Source: Sphingomonas sp. (lineage in GTDB: Bacteria > Pseudomonadota > Alphaproteobacteria > Sphingomonadales > Sphingomonadaceae). From it: a stretch of DNA of 64,000 bases. The notes under the pieces were generated by a model. The model was not told the origin of the DNA, did not search any database, and saw only the letters and a program-made list of their open reading frames with translations. Both the position numbers and the translations under genes were made by a program. The stretch is taken from NCBI GenBank assembly GCA_017849555.1, contig JAFIGU010000062.1, positions 62,001-126,000 of the forward strand, written 5' to 3'. Positions within the stretch are counted from its first letter, which is position 1. The number at the start of each line of letters is the position of its first letter. This document shows, piece by piece, positions 43,966 to 52,070 of this stretch.

Positions 43966-45903
43966 ATGATGGCCGAGGAGGGTGACGCCCGCCTGGGGAT
44001 GGACCGGCGCATCGAGCGCCGGGATTTTCTCCAGGGAGCGGCGATGACCGCGTCGGCGCTCGCGGCGCTCGCGGTCGACCCTCTCCATGCCGCCGGCGCC
44101 GCGTCGCAGCCCGCATCGCAGGATGCGGCCGGCTATTATCCGCCGACCCGCACGGGCCTGCGCGGCAGCCACCCCGGCTCGTTCGAGCAGGCGCATGCCT
44201 TGCGTGACGGAACGCCGCTCGCGGCGGCCGCGCCGACCGGTGAAGACTATGACCTGGTGGTGGTGGGGGCGGGGATCAGCGGGCTTTCCGCCGCCTATTT
44301 CTGGCGTCAGCGCCGCCCCGATGCGCGCATCCTGATCCTCGACAACCACGATGATTTCGGTGGGCACGCGAAGCGCAACGAATATCGCCTCGGCGGCCGC
44401 GTGATGCTGACCAACGGCGGCACGATGCTGATCAGCAGCCCGCGCCCCTATAGTCCCGAGGCGGCCGGGCTGATCAAGGATCTCGGGATCGATCCCGACG
44501 CATTGGAGGCGTCGGCCGACCGGTCGAAAGTCTATCGCGATCTCGGCCTCGGCGCGGCGATCTTTTTCGACAAGGAGACGTTCGGCGCCGACAAGCTCGT
44601 GCGCATGCCGCGCGGCAGCGGGCGCGGCGGGGCGCCCGATGCGGCGGCATTGGCGGCGGCGCTGGCGCAGGCGCCGCTGAGCGAGGCGGTGCGCCGCGAT
44701 ATCGTGCGGATCGAAACGGGGCGCGAGGATTATCTCCCCGGGCTGTCGATCGAGCAGAAGATGGATCGGCTTTCGCGCCTTTCCTATGCCGATTTTCTGG
44801 TGCACGTCGTCAAGGCCGATCCCGGCGTCCTGCCTTATTATCAGAAGCGCACTCATGGCGAATGGGGGCTCGGCATCGATGCCGAGCCGGCGCTCGACTG
44901 CTGGGGCATCGGGCTTCCCGGGTTTCAGGGAATGGGGCTGGATCGCCGCCGGACCGAGCGGATGGGCAATACCGCGGCGGGCTATAGCGCGACCGGCGGC
45001 TCCTATACCTTCCACTTCCCTGACGGCAATGCGAGCATCGCGCGGCTGCTCGTGCGCCGGCTGGTGCCCGGCGCAGCCCCCGGCGCGACGCCGCAGGATA
45101 TCGTGACGGCGCCGTTCGACTATCGCGCGCTCGATCGCCCCGATGCGGCGGTGCGCATCCGTTTGTCGAGCGTGGTGGTCCATGCGGCGAATGAAGGGGC
45201 GGGGGTCGATCTCGTCTATATGCGCGGCGGCAAGGCCTATCGGGTGCGCGGCGCTGCCTGCGTCATGGCGGGATACAATATGATGATCCCCTATATCGTG
45301 CCCGACCTCCCCGAACCGCAGAAAGCGGCGCTGCACGAACTGGTCAAGGTGCCGCTGGTCTATGCGAGCTGCGCGATCCACAACTGGCGTGCCTTCGCGA
45401 CGCTGGGGATCGAGCAGGTTTCCTGCCCCGGCGGCTATTTCTCCTCCTTCTCGCTCGCCCCCGCCCAATCGATCGGCGGCTATGCCTATCCCGGCACCCC
45501 GGACGAGCCCGCGGTGGTGACGTTCGTGCGCACCCCCGCCGCGCCCGGGCTGCCGACCGAGCGCGACCAGCATCGCGCCGGTCGGGCGGAGTTGCTCGGC
45601 ACCTCGTTCGAGACATTCGAACGCCATATGCGCGATCAGCTCAACCGGGCGCTGGCGCCGGGCGGGTTCGATGCGGCGCGCGATATCGATGCGATCATCG
45701 TCAATCGCTGGCCGCATGGCTATGCCTATGAATATAACCCGCTCTACGATCCGTGGGATGCGCCCGAAAGCCAGCGTCCACATGTGATCGGGCGCGCGCG
45801 GTTCGGCCGCATCGCGATCGCGAATTCGGATAGCGGGGCCGCCGCTTATACCGACAGCGCGATCGACCAGGCCCATCGCGCCGTCGGCGAGCTGCTTGCC
45901 TGA
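43966..45903 (+). CDS. spdH: spermidine-dehydrogenase-like Tat-exported flavoprotein, paralog 3
   Basis: The 645-residue protein has a Tat signal (ERRDFLQGAAMTASALAAL). YYPPTRTGLRGSHPGSFEQA, the FAD motif VGAGISGLSAAYFW near residue 100 and LILDNHDDFGGHAKRNEY are present, and it ends with the common INRWPHGYAYEYN-type segment and IAIANSDSGAAAYTD. It is closest to paralog 2. The ATG at 43966 (or the ATG immediately after) follows GAGGGGAAG. It belongs to the puuC-puuA operon, so cytoplasmic gamma-glutamylation and periplasmic oxidation enzymes are made together. Substrate choice among spermidine, norspermidine, putrescine or others cannot be read from sequence. Confidence 0.8.
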   Translation: MMAEEGDARLGMDRRIERRDFLQGAAMTASALAALAVDPLHAAGAASQPASQDAAGYYPPTRTGLRGSHPGSFEQAHALRDGTPLAAAAPTGEDYDLVVVGAGISGLSAAYFWRQRRPDARILILDNHDDFGGHAKRNEYRLGGRVMLTNGGTMLISSPRPYSPEAAGLIKDLGIDPDALEASADRSKVYRDLGLGAAIFFDKETFGADKLVRMPRGSGRGGAPDAAALAAALAQAPLSEAVRRDIVRIETGREDYLPGLSIEQKMDRLSRLSYADFLVHVVKADPGVLPYYQKRTHGEWGLGIDAEPALDCWGIGLPGFQGMGLDRRRTERMGNTAAGYSATGGSYTFHFPDGNASIARLLVRRLVPGAAPGATPQDIVTAPFDYRALDRPDAAVRIRLSSVVVHAANEGAGVDLVYMRGGKAYRVRGAACVMAGYNMMIPYIVPDLPEPQKAALHELVKVPLVYASCAIHNWRAFATLGIEQVSCPGGYFSSFSLAPAQSIGGYAYPGTPDEPAVVTFVRTPAAPGLPTERDQHRAGRAELLGTSFETFERHMRDQLNRALAPGGFDAARDIDAIIVNRWPHGYAYEYNPLYDPWDAPESQRPHVIGRARFGRIAIANSDSGAAAYTDSAIDQAHRAVGELLA

Positions 45904-45982
45904 GCCTGCCATCCCCGCCGCGCGCGTCGGCGCGACGATGCCCGTTTTCTCGCAAATGCGGATCCGACAGGAGTCCAGTCCA

Positions 45983-47527
45983 TTGGCAACCTACAGCGAT
46001 GAACGTCACGGCCTGTCGGCCAAGGGATTGTCCGCCGGTTCGATCGGACTGCTCGGCGCGACGGTGATCGGGATCTCCTGCGTCGCGCCGGCCTATACGC
46101 TGACCGCGTCGCTGGGGCCGATCGTCGCGAAGGTCGGGCCGCAGACACCCGCCATCATCCTGATCGGCTTCCTGCCGATGCTGCTGGTGGCGTTCGGCTA
46201 TCGCGAGCTCAATCGCGCGATGCCGGACAGCGGGACCTCCTTCACCTGGGCGACGCGCGCGTTCGGGCCGCGGATCGGCTGGCTGGCCGGCTGGGGGCTG
46301 GTCGCCTCGACCATCCTGGTCCTTTCCAACACCGCCGGCATCGCGGTGGACTTCTTCTATCTCATGCTGTCGCAGATCTTCCGCAATCCGCATCTGACCG
46401 AGCTGAGCGCCAATCCGTTCATCAACGTCGCGACGTGTCTGGCGTTCATGGGGGTGGCGACGATCATCTCCTATCGCGGCATGGAGGTGACCAAGGCGTT
46501 CCAATATGTCCTGGTCGGCTTTCAGGTGGTCGTCCTCACCCTGTTCGCCGTGGAAGCGTTCGTGAAGATCCACGCGGGCGCGGCGTTCGATCCGCTTCCC
46601 GTTCGCCTCGACTGGTTCAACCCCCTGGCCGCGCCGACGTTCAGCGCGGTGGCGGCGGGGCTGTCGCTCTCGATCTTCATCTTCTGGGGCTGGGATGTGA
46701 CCCTGACGATGAACGAGGAGACCAAGGGCTCGCGCTCCACGCCGGGGCGCGCCGCGACGGCGACGGTCGTCACGACGATGCTGCTCTATGTGTTCGCCTC
46801 CACCGCCTCGATCGCTTTCGCCGGGCTGGGCACCGGCCGGTTCGGGCTGGGCAATCCCGAAATCCAGCGCAACGCGTTTCTCGCGCTCGCGGCGCCGATC
46901 ATGGGGACGTCGGCGATCCTTATCTCGATTTGCGTCCTGGCCAGTTCCGCCGCCTCGCTGCAATCGACGATCGTCAGTCCTTCGCGGACATTATTGGCAA
47001 TGGGCCATTATGGCGCCCTGCCCGACGCGCTGACCCGGATCGATCCCAAATATCGCACGCCGAGTAATGCGATCTTTACGTCGACGTTCGTATCGTCGCT
47101 ATTCTATGCGGTGATGCGTTTCCTGTCGGCGCATGTGCTTTGGGATACGATCACCGCGCTCGGCATCATGATCTGTTTCTACTACAGCCTGACGGCCTTT
47201 GCCTCGGTATGGTATTTTAGGCGGCAGTGGTTCGTATCGCCGGCAAATCTCTTCAACCAGCTGATTTGCCCGCTGCTCGGCGGGATCGCGCTGGCGGCGC
47301 TGTTCTGCACGACGATCGTCGACAGCATGGATCCCGCGTTCGGCAGCGGCTCGCAGGTCCACGGCATCGGGCTCGTCTTCATCCTCGGCATGGGCATCAT
47401 CCTGATCGGCGTCGTCATCATGACGGCGATGGCGATATGGAAACCGGCATTCTTCCGCGGCGAGAAGCTGTCGACCAGCGTTTCGGACGGCCGCGAGGAT
47501 CATGGGCTCGATCATTTGCCGGTATGA
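45983..47527 (+). CDS. APC-family amine/amino acid permease
   Basis: This is an inner-membrane transporter with about twelve hydrophobic segments and the N-terminal LSAGSIGLLGATVIGISCVAPAYTLTASLGP (in part). YRELNRAMPDSGTSFTWATRAFGP, typical of the larger APC amine transporters, follows. FIFWGWDVTLTMNEETKGS is the conserved central loop. No good ribosome site precedes the ATGs at 45938 and 45956, while CAGGAG lies 9 bases before a TTG at 45983; I used that TTG. It closes the puuC-puuA-spdH operon and is likely to bring in a polyamine or its oxidation product. The start is uncertain, the family is not. Confidence 0.88.
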   Translation: MATYSDERHGLSAKGLSAGSIGLLGATVIGISCVAPAYTLTASLGPIVAKVGPQTPAIILIGFLPMLLVAFGYRELNRAMPDSGTSFTWATRAFGPRIGWLAGWGLVASTILVLSNTAGIAVDFFYLMLSQIFRNPHLTELSANPFINVATCLAFMGVATIISYRGMEVTKAFQYVLVGFQVVVLTLFAVEAFVKIHAGAAFDPLPVRLDWFNPLAAPTFSAVAAGLSLSIFIFWGWDVTLTMNEETKGSRSTPGRAATATVVTTMLLYVFASTASIAFAGLGTGRFGLGNPEIQRNAFLALAAPIMGTSAILISICVLASSAASLQSTIVSPSRTLLAMGHYGALPDALTRIDPKYRTPSNAIFTSTFVSSLFYAVMRFLSAHVLWDTITALGIMICFYYSLTAFASVWYFRRQWFVSPANLFNQLICPLLGGIALAALFCTTIVDSMDPAFGSGSQVHGIGLVFILGMGIILIGVVIMTAMAIWKPAFFRGEKLSTSVSDGREDHGLDHLPV

Positions 47528-47788
47528 GGTTTCATCTTTTGCTATCGTCGGCTTGTTCGGATCCGGCGGGGGTGCGCCGCGGCTAACGCCTGTCGATCTT
47601 TTGGAGATTGCCATGATTGCTGGATCGACACGGCAGTTTGCCGGAATGTGTTCGGTGTTCGTGCGTATGTGCTGCGACGGTGAGCTGAACCGCATCATTC
47701 GTGAACGCACCAATATCTATGTATCTCTCGTGCCACCCGATTCCCCGTCTGCGCTGCGCGACGGCTATATCGCCGACCTTCGCCGCCT

Positions 47789-48010
47789 GACTCGGCTCGG
47801 CATCACATCGACCGCGACCTGGTCGAGCGCAAGGCGTCTGCCAGTGATCGCCGCGCTTTCGAATGGAATGTCACCGCGGCGGGCGCAGCGGCGCTTGAGG
47901 ACAGCCGCCGACGCATCGAGCAGCATGAGCGGCGCATGCTTCGTTCGTTCAGTGACGGCGAACGGCAAATACTTTTTGAATTGCTGGAACGGATCGAGCT
48001 CCAGGAATAG
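47789..48010 (+). pseudogene. MarR-family regulator remnant (C-terminal part only)
   Basis: One frame ending at TAG 48008-48010 reads RHHIDRDLVERKASASDRRA, then WNVTAAGAAALEDSRRRIE and FSDGERQILFELLERIELQE. This is the wing and C-terminal helix pattern of MarR proteins. Upstream, the frame has no DNA-binding helices and hits stops near 47670, and no start codon is available. I read it as the 3' relic of a deleted regulator gene. It lies next to the RiPP operon and may mark an old recombination edge. Confidence 0.6.
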
Positions 48011-48236
48011 CGGTGTCGGATCGAGGAAGAACAAGGGTTGCAGAATAACACGATGTTGAATCGGTCGTTAATATTGAATCTTAATTGACCGCAGATGGGC
48101 GCGGTGATACCGTCATCGGTGCTCAAGAAATTGGGCGATATCAAGATAATCAGCGAATAATGCGGTCGCTGAGGCTCTGTCCGGGCAGATTTATGCCGGT
48201 TGAGTCTAAATATGCTTGCTGACTTTATCTCAACAT

Positions 48237-48245
48237 AAAGGAGGT
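48237..48245 (+). promoter_or_regulatory. very strong ribosome binding site of the candidate precursor gene
   Basis: AAAGGAGGT at 48237-48245 is a near-full complement of the 16S rRNA 3' end, 5 bases before the ATG at 48251. It is the strongest site I noticed in the window and suits a gene made in large amounts, as expected for a precursor peptide. Confidence 0.75.
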
Positions 48246-48250
48246 AAGTC

Positions 48251-48511
48251 ATGCCTACGCAGTTCAATCAAGTACACGATGTCCTCACTCAATTGCACAA
48301 GTCCGGCGTCGTCAACCTCGACAAGAGTGTAAACGACATGCTCTCCGCAAATCAGGCGCTCGGCCGGCTGACGCCGGGCGAGACCGTCGCGACCTCGGTG
48401 ATCGCGTGGGACGGCTATGGTGTCGTGATCAAGGGCAATGTCGCGAACGTCGCCGCTTTGGGCAATGTCGCCGACCAGCTGCGGACGATCACCACCACGC
48501 CGAAACAATAA
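48251..48511 (+). CDS. candidate RiPP precursor peptide (86 residues)
   Basis: The small protein starts MPTQFNQVHDVLTQLHKSG, followed by SVNDMLSANQALGRLTPGE. These make a hydrophilic, probably helical leader-like half. The C-terminal part VIAWDGYGVVIKGNVANVAA, then LGNVADQLRTITTTPKQ, is rich in V, N, G and A and has a short internal repeat (GNVAN / GNVAD). It has no Cys. I do not know the family. Its size, very strong ribosome site and place directly before a RiPP-type radical SAM operon suggest a modified peptide. The alternative is a small accessory protein. No cleavage site can be fixed; no Gly-Gly pair is present. Confidence 0.65.
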   Translation: MPTQFNQVHDVLTQLHKSGVVNLDKSVNDMLSANQALGRLTPGETVATSVIAWDGYGVVIKGNVANVAALGNVADQLRTITTTPKQ

Positions 48512-48569
48512 CATCCAGGCTCTCTGTCCGGCGGGCGTGGATCGCTCGCCTGCAAGGCTGATTCCCGGT

Positions 48570-48606
48570 TCCAAGGCAGGCGGCCTGATCGGTTGCGTGC
48601 CTTGGA
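48570..48606 (+). other. stem-loop between candidate precursor and downstream genes
   Basis: A perfect 9-base inverted repeat, TCCAAGGCA (48570-48578) and TGCCTTGGA (48598-48606), encloses a 19-base loop. No T-run follows, so it is not a full terminator. It lies in the 149-base gap after the precursor gene. It may protect the short precursor mRNA or reduce read-through into the enzyme genes. Confidence 0.5.
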
Positions 48607-48660
48607 CAGGGCGTGGCTCGCGCCGATGATCCGGCCTGCGAGCGAGAGGGGTATGTGACG

Positions 48661-50115
48661 ATGGAACCGAGTGCGCGCGCGAACGCTTATGGAACAACCG
48701 ACGAACTGCGCGATCGTCTGGCCGCGAGCCTCGATTTCGCGCAGCGTACGGTCGAGTGCGCCGATCCGCTGCACCCGATGTGGAAGGTTGACCTCGGCCA
48801 GGTCAGCGGTTTCGACAAGATGATGATGGAAGCGGGGCTGTTTGCCTTGCTGGTCGCCCGGACCGAATATTGGCAGGATGCGGCCTGGTCGCTGGCGCGC
48901 GCCATTCGCAAAAACTACGATTCAGGTTCGGCGATCGCATGCATCTTGCGGCATCCCCGGCTTGCGACATCGATCGGCGCCTTGTTGCTAGTCCTGGAGC
49001 GGTTCGGCCTGGCGACCGAGCGGGAAGTGTCGGTGGTTCATCGGGCCTTGGAGAGTCCATATCTCGAATCGAGCGAACATGTACCGTTCCGATTGCTCGA
49101 TCGCCGTTGGATATGGAGTTTGGCGCAATCCGAAATCCCCTCGTTGCCGGAAGCGCTCCACCTCTCGACCGCGTGTCGGACAACGCATCCGATCTATATG
49201 AGCCGCGATGATGGTTATGCCATTACCCATGCGGTGATGTACGCCACGGACTTTGGCGCGCGGCCCGCACCAGCGGCGCTCGACGGCGACGCGCTATGGA
49301 AGACGATCGACGCCGCGGTGGCGTGGTGCCTGGCGGCGGGCGATTTCGATCTGTTGGCCGAATTGCTGCTCTCCCAATTGTTCTTGCGGCGCCGGTTTTC
49401 GCCTTATGGCGTGGTCGCCTGGCGGCGCAGCCGCGGATTGTGGGATTCGTTGGGCTTTCTGCCCTCGCCGAGCCTGTCCGCCGATGCCTTCGTCGCGTTC
49501 GGCGAAGCCGAAGAGCGGCGACAATATGCGTTTCACAACATGTATCATACGATGCTGGTCGGAGGGCTTGTCGCGCTGGCGTTGCTCGACCAGCGCGTTG
49601 CACTGCCGGAAGCGCCGTCCCGCGCGGATCCTTTTGAAGAACCCGCCTCGGTCGGGCGCGCGATCGCCGAAGCTTCGCGGCATTTGGCGTGCGCATTGGG
49701 GATCGATTCCGCGCTGGCGCAGGCAGCGCTCGCCGAGATGAAATGGACCGGTCAGGATGGCGATCCCGATGCGCTGTCGAGCGATTGGACCGGAGAGGGA
49801 GTCGCCGAGGCGACGGTGCAGGCGATGGCCAATGACGCCTCGATCATTCTGGCGGCGCAGGATTATGACCTGCCTCGGCTGGCCGAGGCGCTGAGGCGCG
49901 CGGCGGTTGCCGGAACAGCCACCCCGACAATTCAGGCTGGCGCGGATTTCCTGGCGTGTCAGTTCCTCGCGGGAGGCGGGGTCGGTGCCGGCATGCTGGC
50001 AAAGGAGCGGGAGGCGGCGGCTGGCAACGACGATTTGTCCACCCGCGTCACCTCGGCGCTTGCGAACTGCCTCATCACGGTCAGCACGCGGTTGTCCGGC
50101 GAGGTGGCGGCATGA
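48661..50115 (+). CDS. unfamiliar 484-residue protein of the RiPP operon (possibly DUF6895-like)
   Basis: No enzyme motif is evident. The protein is mostly helical and rich in Leu and Ala, with segments SGFDKMMMEAGLFALLVART, GYAITHAVMYATDFG, DFDLLAELLLSQLFLRRRF and YAFHNMYHTMLVGGLVALAL. The ITHAVMYATDFG and FHNMYHTMLV segments have regularly placed His and Tyr and recall the poorly known DUF6895 group; this is memory, not a search. It is coupled to the radical SAM gene by an ATGA overlap, so it probably works with it, perhaps in peptide binding. The ATG at 48661 is preferred over a GTG at 48613. Confidence 0.7.
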   Translation: MEPSARANAYGTTDELRDRLAASLDFAQRTVECADPLHPMWKVDLGQVSGFDKMMMEAGLFALLVARTEYWQDAAWSLARAIRKNYDSGSAIACILRHPRLATSIGALLLVLERFGLATEREVSVVHRALESPYLESSEHVPFRLLDRRWIWSLAQSEIPSLPEALHLSTACRTTHPIYMSRDDGYAITHAVMYATDFGARPAPAALDGDALWKTIDAAVAWCLAAGDFDLLAELLLSQLFLRRRFSPYGVVAWRRSRGLWDSLGFLPSPSLSADAFVAFGEAEERRQYAFHNMYHTMLVGGLVALALLDQRVALPEAPSRADPFEEPASVGRAIAEASRHLACALGIDSALAQAALAEMKWTGQDGDPDALSSDWTGEGVAEATVQAMANDASIILAAQDYDLPRLAEALRRAAVAGTATPTIQAGADFLACQFLAGGGVGAGMLAKEREAAAGNDDLSTRVTSALANCLITVSTRLSGEVAA

Positions 50116-52070
50116 CCGGCGCGCGCCGCCCGCTCATCGTGCTGGTGAGCATGCCCTGGGAATCGACGTCGCGGCCCAGCCTCGCGATCGGCACGCTTGT
50201 CGCAATTGCGCGTGAGGCGGGATTCGATTGTATCGCGCAGCACCTCAATCTCGAGCTGGCGGCCCGGATGGGCAGCGCGGCGTTCGACGCTTTCGCGGAA
50301 AATATCGAATTGTTCCCGCTCGGTGAGCATTTTTTCGCGGTCGATCTGTTCGGCCGGGAAAGGCTGGATTCGGAAACCTATCTCGCCCGGTTCGGCGGCA
50401 AGGAGCCGGTCGCGGGCGAGCCTCCCGACCCGTTGCATGCGCTGCGCGACAGCGTCGTTCCCGAATTCCTCGACCTCGCGGCCAAGGCGATCGCCGGCTA
50501 TCAGCCCGATATCGTCGGTTTCAGTTGCACGTTCAATCAGGTGCTGCCGAGCCTTGCGCTTGCGGCGCGGCTGAAGACGGCTCGACCGGATCTGACGGTG
50601 CTGTTCGGCGGCGCCTGTGTGCATGGCGCGATGGGCGAGGCCTATGCGGAGATTTTTCCGGATCTTGTCGATCATGTCTTCACCGGCGAGGCGGACGAGA
50701 GCTTTCCGGCTTGGCTCCGCGCCTTTGCCGAAGGCGAGCCCGATCGTCCGGTCCCGGGCGTTGCCGGACGTCGCGGCGGGACGCCCGCGCGGCTGACGCA
50801 CAATCTCGATCGCATCCCCATCCCCGATTACGGTGCCTGGTTCGCGCAGCGCGAAGCGCTGGAAGCACAAGGCGCGACGATGCGACACGTCCGCCATCTC
50901 CCGTACGAATCCTCGCGCGGCTGCTGGTGGGGCGAGAAGCATCATTGCACTTTCTGCGGGCTCAATAATGCCGGCTTGCAATTCCGCCGCAAATCCACGC
51001 CGCGCGTCATTTCCGAAATCGCCGTTCAAGCGGAGCGACATGGGCTCACCAATTTTATGGCGGCCGATAACATATTGGATTTCAAGGCTTATGGTGAGTT
51101 GCTGAGCGAGCTGGAGCGGCTCGATGTCGATCTGGACCTATTCTATGAGATCAAAGCCAATCTCAAACGTCGCGACGTCGCCGCGCTGCGCCGCGCTGGT
51201 GTCAAACGCGTGCAGCCCGGGATTGAGAGCTTTTCCGATCACGTCCTGCGGCTCATGAACAAAGGGGTGACCGCGCTCCAGAACGTGCAGGCGCTGAAGT
51301 GGCTGCAGGAGCATGATATCGCAATCGACTATAATCTGCTGGTTGGATTCCCCGGCGAGACCGGGCATGACTATAGTGAAATCATAAAGAACATTCGCCA
51401 GATCGTGCATCTCCCGGCGCCAAACGGCTCGGCCATCAAGGTTCGCGTCGATCGCTTCTCTCCATTCTTCGATAACGCTGAAGACCTTGGCATCCGCGAC
51501 CTGCGTGCTGCCGACTTTTATCGCTATCTGATCCCCTCGGATATCGCCCCGGCGGAACGTTTCGCCTATTTTTTCGATCATGACGAATCGCATCTCGACG
51601 AGTTCGAGAAGGAGATCGCCGAAATCGACGCGCTGATGGAAGAGTGGAAGCGCGGCCCGATCGAGCGTCGGGCGCGGCTGGGGCGGTCGTTTGTCGAATT
51701 GCTCAAGGCTGATGCCGATGGACGGTCGCGAACGGTGCTGCGTGATCTCGATGCGCTCGTCTTCGTGCTCGCCGATGGCGTGACCAGCACCGAACAACTC
51801 AGTCGCAGGCTCCACGCGATGGCCTCGGATGCCGAGCTCGACGCGGCAATCGCCCGCTTGATCGAGGCGCAAGCGCTACTTCGTTCCGACGACCATCTCG
51901 TCGCAACCGTCGCTTATGCGGAGGCGCATAGCGACACCGACCTTCGGGCCTGGGTCGATAGCAATACCGCGGCACAGGGCGGGCATTCGGCGGCGGTCGG
52001 TGCAATATTGACAGACCGGGGTGTAATCCGGGAGCTGGTCCCGAACGGTCACGGCATGAGTTGCTCATGA
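50112..52070 (+). CDS. B12-type radical SAM enzyme, RiPP maturation C-methyltransferase family
   Basis: The 652-residue protein has an N-terminal cobalamin-binding-like domain (about residues 1-230; PDIVGFSCTFNQVLPSLALA, VLFGGACVHGA, HVFTGEADESFPAWL). The radical SAM domain has the unusual cluster motif C271-x7-C279-x2-C282 in SRGCWWGEKHHCTFCGLN. VQPGIESFSDHVLRLMNKG and YNLLVGFPGETGHDY are further radical SAM strands. The motif and C-terminal region match the family known as RiPP maturation radical SAM protein 1 (C-methyltransferase). I see no DxHxxG motif, so cobalamin would bind without that His ligand. Its start overlaps the previous stop and its own stop overlaps the dioxygenase start. 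Confidence 0.87.
   Translation: MTGARRPLIVLVSMPWESTSRPSLAIGTLVAIAREAGFDCIAQHLNLELAARMGSAAFDAFAENIELFPLGEHFFAVDLFGRERLDSETYLARFGGKEPVAGEPPDPLHALRDSVVPEFLDLAAKAIAGYQPDIVGFSCTFNQVLPSLALAARLKTARPDLTVLFGGACVHGAMGEAYAEIFPDLVDHVFTGEADESFPAWLRAFAEGEPDRPVPGVAGRRGGTPARLTHNLDRIPIPDYGAWFAQREALEAQGATMRHVRHLPYESSRGCWWGEKHHCTFCGLNNAGLQFRRKSTPRVISEIAVQAERHGLTNFMAADNILDFKAYGELLSELERLDVDLDLFYEIKANLKRRDVAALRRAGVKRVQPGIESFSDHVLRLMNKGVTALQNVQALKWLQEHDIAIDYNLLVGFPGETGHDYSEIIKNIRQIVHLPAPNGSAIKVRVDRFSPFFDNAEDLGIRDLRAADFYRYLIPSDIAPAERFAYFFDHDESHLDEFEKEIAEIDALMEEWKRGPIERRARLGRSFVELLKADADGRSRTVLRDLDALVFVLADGVTSTEQLSRRLHAMASDAELDAAIARLIEAQALLRSDDHLVATVAYAEAHSDTDLRAWVDSNTAAQGGHSAAVGAILTDRGVIRELVPNGHGMSCS

Larger units (their letters stand above)
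47528..48250. other. gene-poor region between permease and RiPP operon
   Basis: These 723 bases contain a truncated MarR-like C-terminus (47789-48010) and otherwise no supported gene. The part from 48040 to 48235 is AT-rich compared with both sides and probably holds the promoter of the RiPP operon; TTGAGT at 48200-48205 is a possible -35, without a clear -10. A 185-residue open frame through the region (47502-48059) has unusual Arg/Ser/Cys composition and looks like read-through of the fragment in the wrong frame. Confidence 0.55.

Noticed and set aside
47502..48059. 185-residue open frame through the MarR remnant
   Set aside because: It reads the MarR-like segment in a different frame, has an odd Ser/Arg/Cys composition and begins inside the permease gene.
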